From Mesorhizobium hawassense (lineage in GTDB: Bacteria > Pseudomonadota > Alphaproteobacteria > Rhizobiales > Rhizobiaceae): a stretch of 64,000 bases of DNA. Positions 8,917 to 17,310 of this stretch are shown here, in pieces. The position numbers and the translations under genes are program-made. A model generated the notes under the pieces. That model saw only the letters and a program-made list of their open reading frames with translations, made no database searches and was not told the origin of the DNA. Each line of letters opens with the position of its first letter. Positions within the stretch are counted from its first letter, which is position 1. The DNA lies in contig NZ_QMBP01000005.1 of assembly GCF_003289945.1 (NCBI RefSeq), positions 273,352 to 337,351 on the forward strand, given 5' to 3'.

Positions 8917-10104
8917 ATGAGCAAAGCATTCCTTTCCCACATCGACAGCGAGCTGCAGGGCCTGAAATCGGCCGGGCTCTACAAGTCCGAGCGGGTCATC
9001 TCCTCGATGCAGTCCGCCGAGATCGAGGTCGGCGGCGAGAAGGTGCTGAATTTTTGCGCCAACAACTATCTCGGCCTCGCCGACAGCCCGGATCTGCGCG
9101 ACGCGGCAAAGCATGCGCTCGACCGCTACGGCTACGGCATGGCCTCGGTACGCTTCATCTGCGGCACGCAGGAAGAGCACAAGGAGCTGGAGGCGACGAT
9201 CTCCTCCTTCCTCGGCATGGAAGACACCATCCTCTATTCGTCCTGCTTCGACGCCAATGGCGGCCTGTTCGAGACGCTGCTCGGCGAGGAGGATGCCATC
9301 ATCTCCGATGCTCTGAACCACGCCTCGATCATCGACGGCGTCAGGCTTTCCAAGGCCAGGCGCTTCCGCTACGCCAACAACGACATGGCCGATCTCGAAG
9401 CCCGTCTGAAGGAGGCGAAGGATTGCCGCTTCCGGCTGATCGCCACCGACGGCGTCTTCTCGATGGACGGCATTATCGCCAACCTCGAGGGTGTCTGCGA
9501 TCTCGCCGAAAAATACGATGCGATGGTCATGGTCGACGACAGCCACGCGGTCGGCTTCGTCGGTAAGAACGGTCGTGGCTCGGCCGAGCATTGCGGCGTC
9601 GAGGGCAGGGTGGACATCATCACCGGGACGCTCGGCAAGGCGCTGGGCGGCGCCTCCGGCGGCTACACCTCGGGCAAGAGGCAGGTCGTAGACTGGCTGC
9701 GCCAGCGCTCGCGGCCCTATCTCTTCTCCAACACACTGATGCCGGCGATCGCCGGCGCCTCGATCAAGGTGTTCGACCTGATCCGCAATGGCGACGCGTT
9801 GCGCCAGCGCCTATATGCCAATGCGGACCGGTTTCGTTCGCAAATGGGTAAGCTCGGCTTTACGCTTGCCGGTGCGGACCATCCGATCATCCCGGTGATG
9901 CTGGGCGACGCGGCGTTGGCGCAGGAGATGGCGCAGCGCATGCTGAAGCGCGGCATCTACGTCATCGGCTTTTCTTTCCCGGTGGTGCCGAAGGGCCAGG
10001 CGCGCATCCGCACGCAGATGTCGGCCGCCCATTCCAGTGCCGATATCGACCGCGCGGTCGAGGCGTTCGGTGCGGTCGGAAGAGAGCTGGGAGTGTTAAA
10101 ATGA
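8917..10104 (+). CDS. kbl: Glycine C-acetyltransferase (2-amino-3-ketobutyrate CoA ligase)
   Basis: A PLP enzyme of the alpha-oxoamine synthase family, 395 residues. It cleaves 2-amino-3-ketobutyrate with CoA to glycine and acetyl-CoA, the second step of threonine catabolism via Tdh. Visible features include [10 protein letters not shown] near the N-terminus, DDSHAVGF and the GTLGKALGG motif, in which Lys241 should form the Schiff base. ATG at 8917 gives the family's standard N-terminus. Its end overlaps the next small gene (ATGA) and tdh follows, so the three genes form an operon. Confidence 0.96.
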   Translation: MSKAFLSHIDSELQGLKSAGLYKSERVISSMQSAEIEVGGEKVLNFCANNYLGLADSPDLRDAAKHALDRYGYGMASVRFICGTQEEHKELEATISSFLGMEDTILYSSCFDANGGLFETLLGEEDAIISDALNHASIIDGVRLSKARRFRYANNDMADLEARLKEAKDCRFRLIATDGVFSMDGIIANLEGVCDLAEKYDAMVMVDDSHAVGFVGKNGRGSAEHCGVEGRVDIITGTLGKALGGASGGYTSGKRQVVDWLRQRSRPYLFSNTLMPAIAGASIKVFDLIRNGDALRQRLYANADRFRSQMGKLGFTLAGADHPIIPVMLGDAALAQEMAQRMLKRGIYVIGFSFPVVPKGQARIRTQMSAAHSSADIDRAVEAFGAVGRELGVLK

Positions 10105-10313
10105 CCAACAACGACGGCATTCAGTGCTGGTTCTGTGGCACGGGGATCGAAAAGGAGGATACCCAAGCCGTCGAGGTCTCGCTTCGGAATCTTTGGTCCA
10201 ACGAAGATGATCCACCCAAGCAGTATTTCTGGCTGCACTCTGTTTGCGCCCTCGAAAAATTGCAAGGCAAAGGGCCAAAGCTTGATCTGGATGTATTCAC
10301 CGACAGCAGGTGA
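10101..10313 (+). CDS. Small Cys-rich, probably zinc-binding protein inside the kbl-tdh operon
   Basis: A 70-residue protein starting on an ATGA overlap with the kbl stop, so it is translationally coupled. Cys9-x2-Cys12 and His46-x2-Cys49 form a likely four-ligand zinc site of the zinc-ribbon or treble-clef kind; the segment [11 protein letters not shown] carries the second pair. Base composition is visibly more AT-rich than in kbl or tdh. I do not recognise a named family. It lies 47 bases before tdh, and tdh is itself a zinc enzyme, but a role in threonine catabolism is only a guess from position. Confidence 0.75.
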   Translation: MTNNDGIQCWFCGTGIEKEDTQAVEVSLRNLWSNEDDPPKQYFWLHSVCALEKLQGKGPKLDLDVFTDSR

Positions 10314-10360
10314 TAGTCCGCATTAATTCCTTAATTTGCTGATTGGTTTGAGGATCGAGA

Positions 10361-11395
<1,035 letters not shown>

Positions 11396-11416
11396 GAGGT
11401 CCTTACCGAGGCAGGA

Positions 11417-11497
11417 GGACGCCTCCCATCCTTCGTCATTCTAGGGCGGAGCAAGGAGCGAAGCGACGCGCGCAGACCCTAGAATCCATGCCGTGAC
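11417..11497 (+). repeat. Left 81-bp inverted repeat of the GIY-YIG unit
   Basis: It pairs with 11878-11958 with two mismatches. Within it ATTCTAGGG (11438-11446) and CCCTAGAAT (11477-11485) form a 9-bp stem around a 30-base loop holding GAGCAAGGAGCGAAGCG, so each repeat can itself fold into a hairpin like a REP sequence. Confidence 0.9.
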
Positions 11498-11525
11498 GCC
11501 TGAGATCCGCCACGGTCCAGAACGT

Positions 11526-11813
11526 TCACCAGCCAACTCCGCGAAACAGCTCGAACCATTCCGGATTGGTCTTCTCGATCAATTCGATCTTCCATTTGCG
11601 TGGCCAGCGCTTCAATGACGTCTCTCGCTGAATGGCGTCAGCGATGTCGAAATACTCTTCGTACCAGACCAAACGCTGCACGCCGTAACGGCTGGTGAAG
11701 CTGGAGCCTCGGCCGGTCTTGTGTTCGGGGATCCGACGCGCAAGGTCGTTGGTGACACCGATATAGATCGTGCCGCCTTTCTGGCTTGCGGTCATGTAAA
11801 CGTAGCCTGTCAT
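11526..11813 (-). CDS. Solitary GIY-YIG nuclease
   Basis: A 95-residue protein consisting of a single GIY-YIG domain and nothing else. Expected catalytic elements are present: Tyr in GYVY (3-6), YIG at 17-19, Arg27 in LARRI, His31 and the metal-binding Glu64 in QRETSLKRW. These domains nick or cleave DNA with a single metal ion; stand-alone versions of this size (UPF0213/YhbQ-like) are common in proteobacteria and mostly uncharacterised. The gene is centred between long inverted repeats, which suggests that its substrate could be those repeats. GGA lies shortly before the ATG. Confidence 0.92.
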   Translation of the reverse strand: MTGYVYMTASQKGGTIYIGVTNDLARRIPEHKTGRGSSFTSRYGVQRLVWYEEYFDIADAIQRETSLKRWPRKWKIELIEKTNPEWFELFRGVGW

Positions 11814-11877
11814 GGACCGATCCTAGCTGGCACCATCGCCAACGGCTATTTCTGGACCGTTGCATTCTACGGCCAAT

Positions 11878-11958
11878 GTCGCGGCATGGATTCTAGGGTC
11901 TGCGCGCGTCGCTTCGCTCCTTGCTCCGCCCTAGAATGACGAAGGATAGGAGGCGTCC
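11878..11958 (-). repeat. Right 81-bp inverted repeat of the GIY-YIG unit
   Basis: Reverse-complement copy of 11417-11497 with two substitutions. It contains the same internal ATTCTAGGG / CCCTAGAAT hairpin. It ends 5 bases before the stop codon of the MarR-type gene. Confidence 0.9.
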
Positions 11959-11963
11959 TTTCT

Positions 11964-12407
11964 CTACGAACAAGATAACGCCCTCTCCAACGCCGCCACT
12001 CCATTAACAATCGCCACCCGCTCCTCCACGCTCAGCCTCGCCAGCAATTCCCCTTCAAAAGCCTTCGCCAGCGGCACCATCTCGCGATAGGCCGCAAGCC
12101 CGGCCCTGGTCAGCGCCAGGTGCTCGACGCGCCGATCGTTCTCGTCAGCCGTCCGCGTCAGCCAGCGCCGGCGCTCCAACTCGGCCACGGCGCGCGACAC
12201 CTTGGCCTTGTGCATCGCCGACTGCTCGCCGAGTTCCGTCGCCGTCATCGTGCCGCGCTCGCCAAGCCCGGAAAGCGTGCGCCATTCCGGCCGGGTCAGG
12301 CCGTGGCGCTCCTTGTAGATGCGCGAGAATTCGCGGCTGACGGTGTCCGCCAGCCGATAGAGCCGATAGGGCAGGAAGCTTTCCAGCTCCAGAATGTCCG
12401 GTTCCAT
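11964..12407 (-). CDS. MarR-family regulator, probable regulator of homogentisate catabolism
   Basis: A 147-residue winged-helix protein with a helix-turn-helix around TATELGEQSAMHKAKVSRAV and a wing with ADENDRRVEHLALTRAG, the D-x-R-x3-L wing pattern of MarR proteins. It is divergent from hmgA across about 120 bp, the usual arrangement of a pathway repressor, so control of the hmgA operon is inferred. An aromatic-acid intermediate is a plausible ligand. Its 3' end abuts the inverted-repeat GIY-YIG unit. Confidence 0.88.
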   Translation of the reverse strand: MEPDILELESFLPYRLYRLADTVSREFSRIYKERHGLTRPEWRTLSGLGERGTMTATELGEQSAMHKAKVSRAVAELERRRWLTRTADENDRRVEHLALTRAGLAAYREMVPLAKAFEGELLARLSVEERVAIVNGVAALERALSCS

Positions 12408-12430
12408 GATGCGCGCCTTGACCGTTGATA

Positions 12431-12460
12431 GTTACATTTTCGATGGTTACAAATGAAACC
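12431..12460. promoter_or_regulatory. Possible operator region of the MarR-hmgA divergent promoter
   Basis: Two copies of GTTACA (12431-12436 and 12446-12451) stand 15 bases apart, the second at the left of an interrupted palindrome GGTT-8-AACC (12445-12460). They lie between the divergent starts and are the most AT-rich part of the gap. Binding by the MarR protein is a guess. Confidence 0.3.
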
Positions 12461-12527
12461 AGTTTGGTCAACATCGCCGGCAGGCCGTGTCTCGGGACGC
12501 TTGCAAGCCGGGATCAGGGAGGATCGG

Positions 12528-13841
12528 ATGGGCTTTTCCTACATGCCGGGCTTCGGCAATGATTTCGAAACCGAGACGCTGCCCGGCTCGCTGCCGCAGG
12601 GCCGTAACTCGCCGCAGCGGCCGGCCTACGGGCTCTATGCCGAGCAACTGTCGGGCTCGCCCTTCACCGCGCCGCGCGGCACCAACGAGCGCTCCTGGCT
12701 CTATCGCATCCGGCCGAGCGTGAAGCACACCGGCCGCTTCAAGAGCGCGAGCTATCCGCTGTGGAAGACCGGACCCAGCATCGGCGACCACGAACTGGCG
12801 CTCGGCCAATACCGCTGGAACCCAACGCCGATGCCGAGCGAGCCGACGGACTTCATCTCCGGCATGCGTACCTTCACCACGGCCGGCGACACGGTCGGCC
12901 AATCCGGCATGGCAGCCCACGTCTATGTCGCCAACCGCTCGATGGCCGACGACCATTTCTTCAACGCCGACGGCGAGTTGCTGGTCGTGCCGCAGGTCGG
13001 AGCGCTGCGCTTCGTCACCGAGATGGGCGTGATAGAGCTTCGGCCGGGCGAGATCGCCGTGCTGCCGCGCGGCCTCGTCTTCAAGGTCGAGCTCTCCGAC
13101 AAGGAGGCGCGCGGCTACGTCTGCGAGAATTATGGCGCCAAATTCACCATGCCGGACCGCGGCCCGATCGGCGCCAACTGCCTGGCCAACCCTCGCGACT
13201 TCAAGACGCCCTGCGCCTGGTTCGAGGAGAAGGAGACGCCCTGCCGACTGATCGTCAAATGGTGCGGCACCTTCCATGTCACCGAGCTTGGCCATTCGCC
13301 GCTCGACGTCGTCGCCTGGCACGGCAACTACGCGCCCTATAAGTATGATCTGGCGACGTTTTCGCCGGTCGGCGCCATCCTGTTCGACCATCCCGATCCG
13401 TCTATCTTCACCGTGTTGACGGCGCCGAGCGGCGAGGAGGGCACGGCCAATGTCGACTTCGTCATCTTCCCGCCGCGCTGGCTGGTGGCGGAAAACACGT
13501 TCCGGCCGCCCTGGTACCATCGCAACATCATGAGCGAGTTCATGGGCCTGATCCACGGCCAGTACGACGCCAAGGAGGAAGGTTTCGTCCCCGGCGGCAT
13601 CAGTCTGCACAATCAGATGCTGGCGCATGGGCCGGACGCGAAAGGTTTTGAGAAAGCCACCCGCGGGGACTTGAAACCGGTCAAGCTCGACAACACCATG
13701 GCCTTCATGTTCGAGACGCGTTTTCCCCAGATGCTGACACGCTATGCCGCCGAGCTCGGCACCTTGCAGGAAAACTACATCGACTGCTGGGCCGACCTGA
13801 AGAAGCGTTTCAACGGCACCCCCGAGGGCGACTGGTCTTGA
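12528..13841 (+). CDS. hmgA: Homogentisate 1,2-dioxygenase
   Basis: A 437-residue iron(II) enzyme opening the ring of homogentisate to maleylacetoacetate in tyrosine/phenylalanine breakdown. The N-terminus [12 protein letters not shown], the LVVPQ..-GALRF cupin region and the C-terminal [18 protein letters not shown] segment, with the His and Glu iron ligands, are typical. The start is the ATG at 12528, preceded by GGGAGGA; 25 further upstream codons are open but not needed for the family length. It is the first gene of an operon with the MBL protein 14 bases downstream. Confidence 0.97.
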   Translation: MGFSYMPGFGNDFETETLPGSLPQGRNSPQRPAYGLYAEQLSGSPFTAPRGTNERSWLYRIRPSVKHTGRFKSASYPLWKTGPSIGDHELALGQYRWNPTPMPSEPTDFISGMRTFTTAGDTVGQSGMAAHVYVANRSMADDHFFNADGELLVVPQVGALRFVTEMGVIELRPGEIAVLPRGLVFKVELSDKEARGYVCENYGAKFTMPDRGPIGANCLANPRDFKTPCAWFEEKETPCRLIVKWCGTFHVTELGHSPLDVVAWHGNYAPYKYDLATFSPVGAILFDHPDPSIFTVLTAPSGEEGTANVDFVIFPPRWLVAENTFRPPWYHRNIMSEFMGLIHGQYDAKEEGFVPGGISLHNQMLAHGPDAKGFEKATRGDLKPVKLDNTMAFMFETRFPQMLTRYAAELGTLQENYIDCWADLKKRFNGTPEGDWS

Positions 13842-13855
13842 GCGCAGGCAAAGCG

Positions 13856-14710
13856 ATGGACCGTCTCGTCCTTCTCGGCTCCAAAGGCGGCCCGGCGTTG
13901 CGGCCGGGCGGGCCATGGCCGAGTTCGTCGCTGCTTGAAATCGGCGGGCGCAACTTCGTCATCGATTGCGGGCTGGGCGTCACGCGCGGCCTGGTCGATG
14001 CCGGCATGAGCCTGAAGGCGCTCGACCTGATCTTCGTCACGCATCTTCATTCGGACCATGTTCTGGAGCTCGGTCCATTGATCCTCACCGCCTGGACGGC
14101 GGGATTGGCGACGCCTGTAACCGTCTATGGACCGCCCGGCACCAGCCACTACTGGCAGCGCTTCTGCCAAGCGATGGATTTCGACATCGAGATCCGCATC
14201 GTCGACGAAGGCCGGCCGGACATCCGCGAGTTGGTTACGGTGAAGGAATTCGCCGAGGGCGTGATTCTGGAGGAGGGGGGCTTGACGGCGTCGGCGCTGC
14301 GCGTCGACCATCCGCCGGTGACCGATTGCTTCGCGTTGCGTTTCGAGCATGGCGGCAGGAACGTCGTGTTCTCCGCCGACACGGCGTTCTTTCCACCGCT
14401 GGCCGGCTTTGCCAAAGGGGCCGACATTCTTGTGCATGAAGCGATGCTCGAGGAGGGCGTCGAAAGGCTGGTTGCAAGGACCGGCAATGGCGCTCGGCTC
14501 CGCGAGCATCTCTTTGCCAGTCACAGCCTGGCTGAAGAAGCCGGGCGTATCGCCAGCGATGCCGGCGTGAAGCGGCTGGTGCTCAATCACCTCATTCCCG
14601 CCGACGATCCGGCGGTCGGCGAGGCCGACTGGATTGCCGCCGTCAGGAAAACTTGGTCGGGTGACTTGACGATTGCTTGCGACGGCCTTGTTGTGGGGCT
14701 TCTGGAGTGA
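13856..14710 (+). CDS. MBL-fold (RNase Z-like) metallohydrolase in the homogentisate operon
   Basis: A 284-residue metallo-beta-lactamase-fold protein with the dinuclear metal motif THLHSDH (His63, His65, Asp67, His68), followed by VDHPPVTDCFALRF, a FSADT segment carrying the bridging Asp, and LNHLIP near the end. The layout resembles RNase Z/arylsulfatase-type hydrolases. It begins 14 bases after hmgA and runs into the next gene with 2 bases between, so it is co-transcribed with aromatic-acid catabolism. It may hydrolyse a pathway-related ester or thioester, but nothing in the sequence proves this. Confidence 0.9.
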   Translation: MDRLVLLGSKGGPALRPGGPWPSSSLLEIGGRNFVIDCGLGVTRGLVDAGMSLKALDLIFVTHLHSDHVLELGPLILTAWTAGLATPVTVYGPPGTSHYWQRFCQAMDFDIEIRIVDEGRPDIRELVTVKEFAEGVILEEGGLTASALRVDHPPVTDCFALRFEHGGRNVVFSADTAFFPPLAGFAKGADILVHEAMLEEGVERLVARTGNGARLREHLFASHSLAEEAGRIASDAGVKRLVLNHLIPADDPAVGEADWIAAVRKTWSGDLTIACDGLVVGLLE

Positions 14711-14712
14711 CG

Positions 14713-15066
14713 ATGGCCGACGAGAAGCTTTGGGACGAGGTGAGCGCATCCGGGACGGCGTCCTCGGTACAGCTCTCTTCGTTTCTGGACAGTGTGCAGG
14801 ACCTTCCATCCTTTGTCCGCTTCATTGATGCATTGCGCGAGGATCGCGAAGATGCGGACTGCAAGGAGGCAGCGAGGCCCGCAGGACCCTATTCATCAGG
14901 CTGGAACGGGTGGGAAAACGGCTCGATAGCAAATTTCCTTGAAGCCTCGGTCGCCTGGGCCACCACCTGGACCGACGACAGCCGCGGTGATGCGGCGCAT
15001 CTCGCAGCCGACAATCCCTGGAAGGCGGCGGCCAGAATTCTCTATGCCGGCAAACATTACGAATGA
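14713..15066 (+). CDS. Small hypothetical protein (DUF7660-like)
   Basis: A 117-residue acidic soluble protein. The visible pattern is an N-terminal FLxSV.DLPSFVRFIDAL helix and a central GWENGSIANFLEASVAW motif, with the WEN..-LEA order seen in small DUF7660-type proteins. I recall that similarity and have not searched it. It starts 2 bases after the MBL gene and ends 15 bases before the fumarylacetoacetase, so it belongs to the hmgA operon. No catalytic residues are apparent. Confidence 0.7.
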   Translation: MADEKLWDEVSASGTASSVQLSSFLDSVQDLPSFVRFIDALREDREDADCKEAARPAGPYSSGWNGWENGSIANFLEASVAWATTWTDDSRGDAAHLAADNPWKAAARILYAGKHYE

Positions 15067-15081
15067 TGATCGGGAGGACTG

Positions 15082-16095
15082 ATGAAGCTTGCCACATTGA
15101 AGAACGGGACGCGCGACGGGAAGCTGGTCGTGGTCTCGCGCGATCTGACGCGGTTCACCGACGCTTCCTTCCTGGTGCCGACGTTGCAGGCCGCGCTTGA
15201 CGACTGGCGCCGCATCGCGCCGCATCTTGCGGCTATGGCGGAATCGCTGGAGACCAACGCCGTCCCTTCGGCGCGCTTCCACGAGCATGATGCGCATTCG
15301 CCGCTGCCGCGCGCCTATCAATGGGCGGACGGCTCGGCCTATGTGAACCATGTCGAGCTGGTGCGAAAGGCGCGCGGCGCCGAGATGCCTGCAAGTTTCT
15401 GGACCGATCCTCTGATCTACCAGGGCGGCTCGGATTCCTTCGTTCCGCCGCGCGACCCGATCCGCATGGCCGACGAAGCATTCGGTATCGACATGGAGGC
15501 GGAAGTCGCCGTCATCGTCGACGATGTGCCGATGGGCGCCGAGCTGGACGAGGCGAGGGACGCGATCAGGCTGGTGATGCTGGTCAACGACGTGACGCTG
15601 CGCGCCATCACCGGCCCGGAACTCGCAAAGGGTTTTGGCTTCTTCCAGTCGAAGCCATCTTCGGCCTTCTCGCCGGTCGCGGTCACGCCGGACGAGCTGG
15701 GCGATGCCTGGGACGGCAGCAAGGTCAACCTCGCTCTGCTCGCCGATCTCAACGGCAAGCCGTTCGGCCGTGCCAATGCCGGCGTCGACATGACGTTCGA
15801 TTTCCCGGCGCTGATCGTGCATGCCGCAAAAACCCGGCCGCTCGCCGCGGGCACCATCATCGGTTCCGGCACCGTCTCCAACAAGCTGAACGGGGGGCCG
15901 GGCAAGCCGGTGTCGGCCGGCGGCGCTGGCTATTCCTGTATCGCCGAACTGCGCATGATCGAGACCATCGAGGGCGGTGAGCCGAAGACGCCCTTCCTGC
16001 GCTTTGGCGACACGGTGCGCATCGAGATGAAGGACAAAACGGGACATTCGATCTTCGGCGCCATCGAGCAGAAGGTCGAGAAATACGAGGAGTGA
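15082..16095 (+). CDS. Fumarylacetoacetate hydrolase family protein
   Basis: A 337-residue FAH-fold enzyme, expected to split fumarylacetoacetate into fumarate and acetoacetate, the last step of tyrosine catabolism. The metal-binding core is visible as FGIDMEAEVAVI and MLVNDVTLR, with substrate-region motifs GFGFFQSKPSS and GSGTVSN. Many members of the fold act on other acylpyruvates, but linkage to hmgA makes fumarylacetoacetase the natural call. The ATG follows a GGGAGGA ribosome-binding site. The DinB-type gene begins 10 bases after its stop. Confidence 0.92.
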   Translation: MKLATLKNGTRDGKLVVVSRDLTRFTDASFLVPTLQAALDDWRRIAPHLAAMAESLETNAVPSARFHEHDAHSPLPRAYQWADGSAYVNHVELVRKARGAEMPASFWTDPLIYQGGSDSFVPPRDPIRMADEAFGIDMEAEVAVIVDDVPMGAELDEARDAIRLVMLVNDVTLRAITGPELAKGFGFFQSKPSSAFSPVAVTPDELGDAWDGSKVNLALLADLNGKPFGRANAGVDMTFDFPALIVHAAKTRPLAAGTIIGSGTVSNKLNGGPGKPVSAGGAGYSCIAELRMIETIEGGEPKTPFLRFGDTVRIEMKDKTGHSIFGAIEQKVEKYEE

Positions 16096-16105
16096 GGCCC
16101 GAACG

Positions 16106-16642
16106 GTGACCCTGCTCGAGCATCTGCGCCGCATGGCCCGCAACAATCTCTGGTCGAACGACCGGCTTTACCGCGCCGTGCTTGCGCTGAAGCCCGGCGA
16201 GTTCGAAGCCGGGCGCACCAGCTTCTTCCCGTCGATCAGGGAGACACTCAACCACATCCTCGCGGTCGACCTTCTCTATTTCGACTTCCTGACGGATGGC
16301 GGTCTCGGCGCGGCGGCCTATGACGACTTCGTTCCGTTCGACGGTGCGACGGGCCTGGCGGCGGCACAGGCCGATTTCGACCGCAAGCTCATCGTCTTCT
16401 GCGACGGCCTGTCGGAAGCCGACCTCGACCGCCGCGTCATCACCGACCGGCGCGAGGACGGCATGATCCCCGAGAAGATCGGCGACATCCTCGCCCATGT
16501 CTTCCTGCACGACATTCACCATCGCGGCCAGGTGCACGCGATGCTCTCCGGCACCTCTGTCGCGCCGCCGCAATTGGATGAATTTCTGCTCGACTACGAC
16601 ATCAAGCTGAGGAAGGACGAGGTCGAGCGGCTGGGGGTATGA
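16106..16642 (+). CDS. DinB-family metal-binding protein in the homogentisate operon
   Basis: A 178-residue four-helix-bundle protein of the DinB/YfiT superfamily. His50 (in ETLNHI) plus His135 and His139 in the HDIHHRGQVH motif make the classic three-His metal site. The superfamily contains thiol-dependent transferases and the mycothiol-dependent maleylpyruvate isomerase. It starts with GTG 10 bases after the fumarylacetoacetase stop. No zeta-class glutathione transferase (maleylacetoacetate isomerase) is present in this cluster, so this protein could fill that step; that is inference from position and superfamily chemistry. Confidence 0.88.
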   Translation: MTLLEHLRRMARNNLWSNDRLYRAVLALKPGEFEAGRTSFFPSIRETLNHILAVDLLYFDFLTDGGLGAAAYDDFVPFDGATGLAAAQADFDRKLIVFCDGLSEADLDRRVITDRREDGMIPEKIGDILAHVFLHDIHHRGQVHAMLSGTSVAPPQLDEFLLDYDIKLRKDEVERLGV

Positions 16643-16644
16643 GG

Positions 16645-17022
16645 TTAGACCAGCGCGACATCATAGCGGGCGAAGTGCGAGTCCGATGTCAGGATAGTCA
16701 GGCTCTCCAACCGTGCCTGCGCTATCAGCAATCGGTCGAATGGATCGCCATGGTGAGGGGGTAGATCGCCCACCGCATGCGCGTGCTGTAAGGTGACGGC
16801 GAGCGGCTGAAATTGCATCCTTGGAAGCAATGTCGGCAGGTCATCTGGCGCCTGGAGTTTTCCGATCGATCGTTTGATGGCGATCTCCCAAACGCTCGCC
16901 GCGCTCGCGAACACCACAGCTTCCGAGTTCAGGATGGCACGGTGCTGTTCGCTGAGACGTCGATCGTCCGAAATCGACCAGAGGATAATGTGCGTATCGG
17001 CGAGAAACGGACCTGTCGTCAT
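16645..17022 (-). CDS. PIN-domain toxin (VapC family)
   Basis: A 125-residue PIN-domain ribonuclease. The acidic metal-site residues are recognisable in LADTHIILW (first Asp), WEIAIKRS (Glu) and HGDPFDRLLIAQA (Asp pair). Its ATG overlaps the antitoxin stop (ATGA), so the pair is translationally coupled. The stop is 2 bases beyond the convergent DinB gene. Such toxins cleave RNA when released from the antitoxin. All catalytic residues look intact, so the pair may be active. Confidence 0.9.
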   Translation of the reverse strand: MTTGPFLADTHIILWSISDDRRLSEQHRAILNSEAVVFASAASVWEIAIKRSIGKLQAPDDLPTLLPRMQFQPLAVTLQHAHAVGDLPPHHGDPFDRLLIAQARLESLTILTSDSHFARYDVALV

Positions 17023-17243
17023 TTGACGTACTCGTCCCATTCGGGACCGAGTTCGTCAAAGTCGTCCGCAATCCAGATCTTGCCTTTTAAGGCGCCGATA
17101 CGCGGCAGCGGCTCCGCTACTGCTGGTGGTACGATACGTGCGGCAACCTTGCCATGGCGCGTAAGCACGATCTCCTCACCGGCTTCCGCGCGGCTTACGA
17201 GTTCCGATAATTTGGCCTTGGCTTCGGCGATGGAGACATTCAT
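17019..17243 (-). CDS. Phd/YefM-type antitoxin
   Basis: About 74 residues. The N-terminal half MNVSIAEAKAKLSELVSRAE.. with a GEEIVLTRHGKVAARI segment is the Phd/YefM DNA-binding domain, and the C-terminal tail is acidic and aromatic (DDFDELGPEWDEYVK), suited to occupying the toxin's active site. ATG at 17243 is chosen because AAAGGA lies 8 bases upstream; a GTG two codons earlier is also in frame. A palindrome just upstream is the likely autoregulatory site. Confidence 0.88.
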   Translation of the reverse strand: MNVSIAEAKAKLSELVSRAEAGEEIVLTRHGKVAARIVPPAVAEPLPRIGALKGKIWIADDFDELGPEWDEYVK

Positions 17244-17255
17244 GAGCACGATCCT

Positions 17256-17279
17256 TTATGACCATAATTTAGGTCATAA
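17256..17279. promoter_or_regulatory. Operator palindrome of the toxin-antitoxin pair
   Basis: TTATGACC (17256-17263) and GGTCATAA (17272-17279) are perfect 8-bp arms separated by 8 AT-rich bases, 13 bases upstream of the antitoxin start. The position and form fit an autoregulatory Phd-type operator overlapping the promoter. Confidence 0.65.
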
Positions 17280-17310
17280 TTGATCGCGCTGCAAGATATC
17301 CGCGCGTCGC

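Larger units (their letters stand above)
11417..11958. mobile_element. GIY-YIG nuclease unit framed by long inverted repeats
   Basis: A 542-bp unit inserted between tdh and a MarR gene. Its ends are 81-bp inverted repeats that match at 79 of 81 positions (11417-11497 and 11878-11958). A second inverted pair, ACGGTCCAGAA (11512-11522) and TTCTGGACCGT (11850-11860), sits inside. The only gene is a solitary GIY-YIG nuclease on the minus strand. There is no transposase and no obvious target-site duplication. Seen directly: the repeats and the nuclease. Inferred: that they form one mobile or repeat-propagating unit. Confidence 0.65.

Noticed and set aside
8618..8929. Longer N-terminus (104 more codons) for the GGDEF-EAL protein
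   Set aside because: The extension has no membrane or domain pattern and overlaps the kbl start, whereas the ATG at 8617 leads directly into the first membrane helix.
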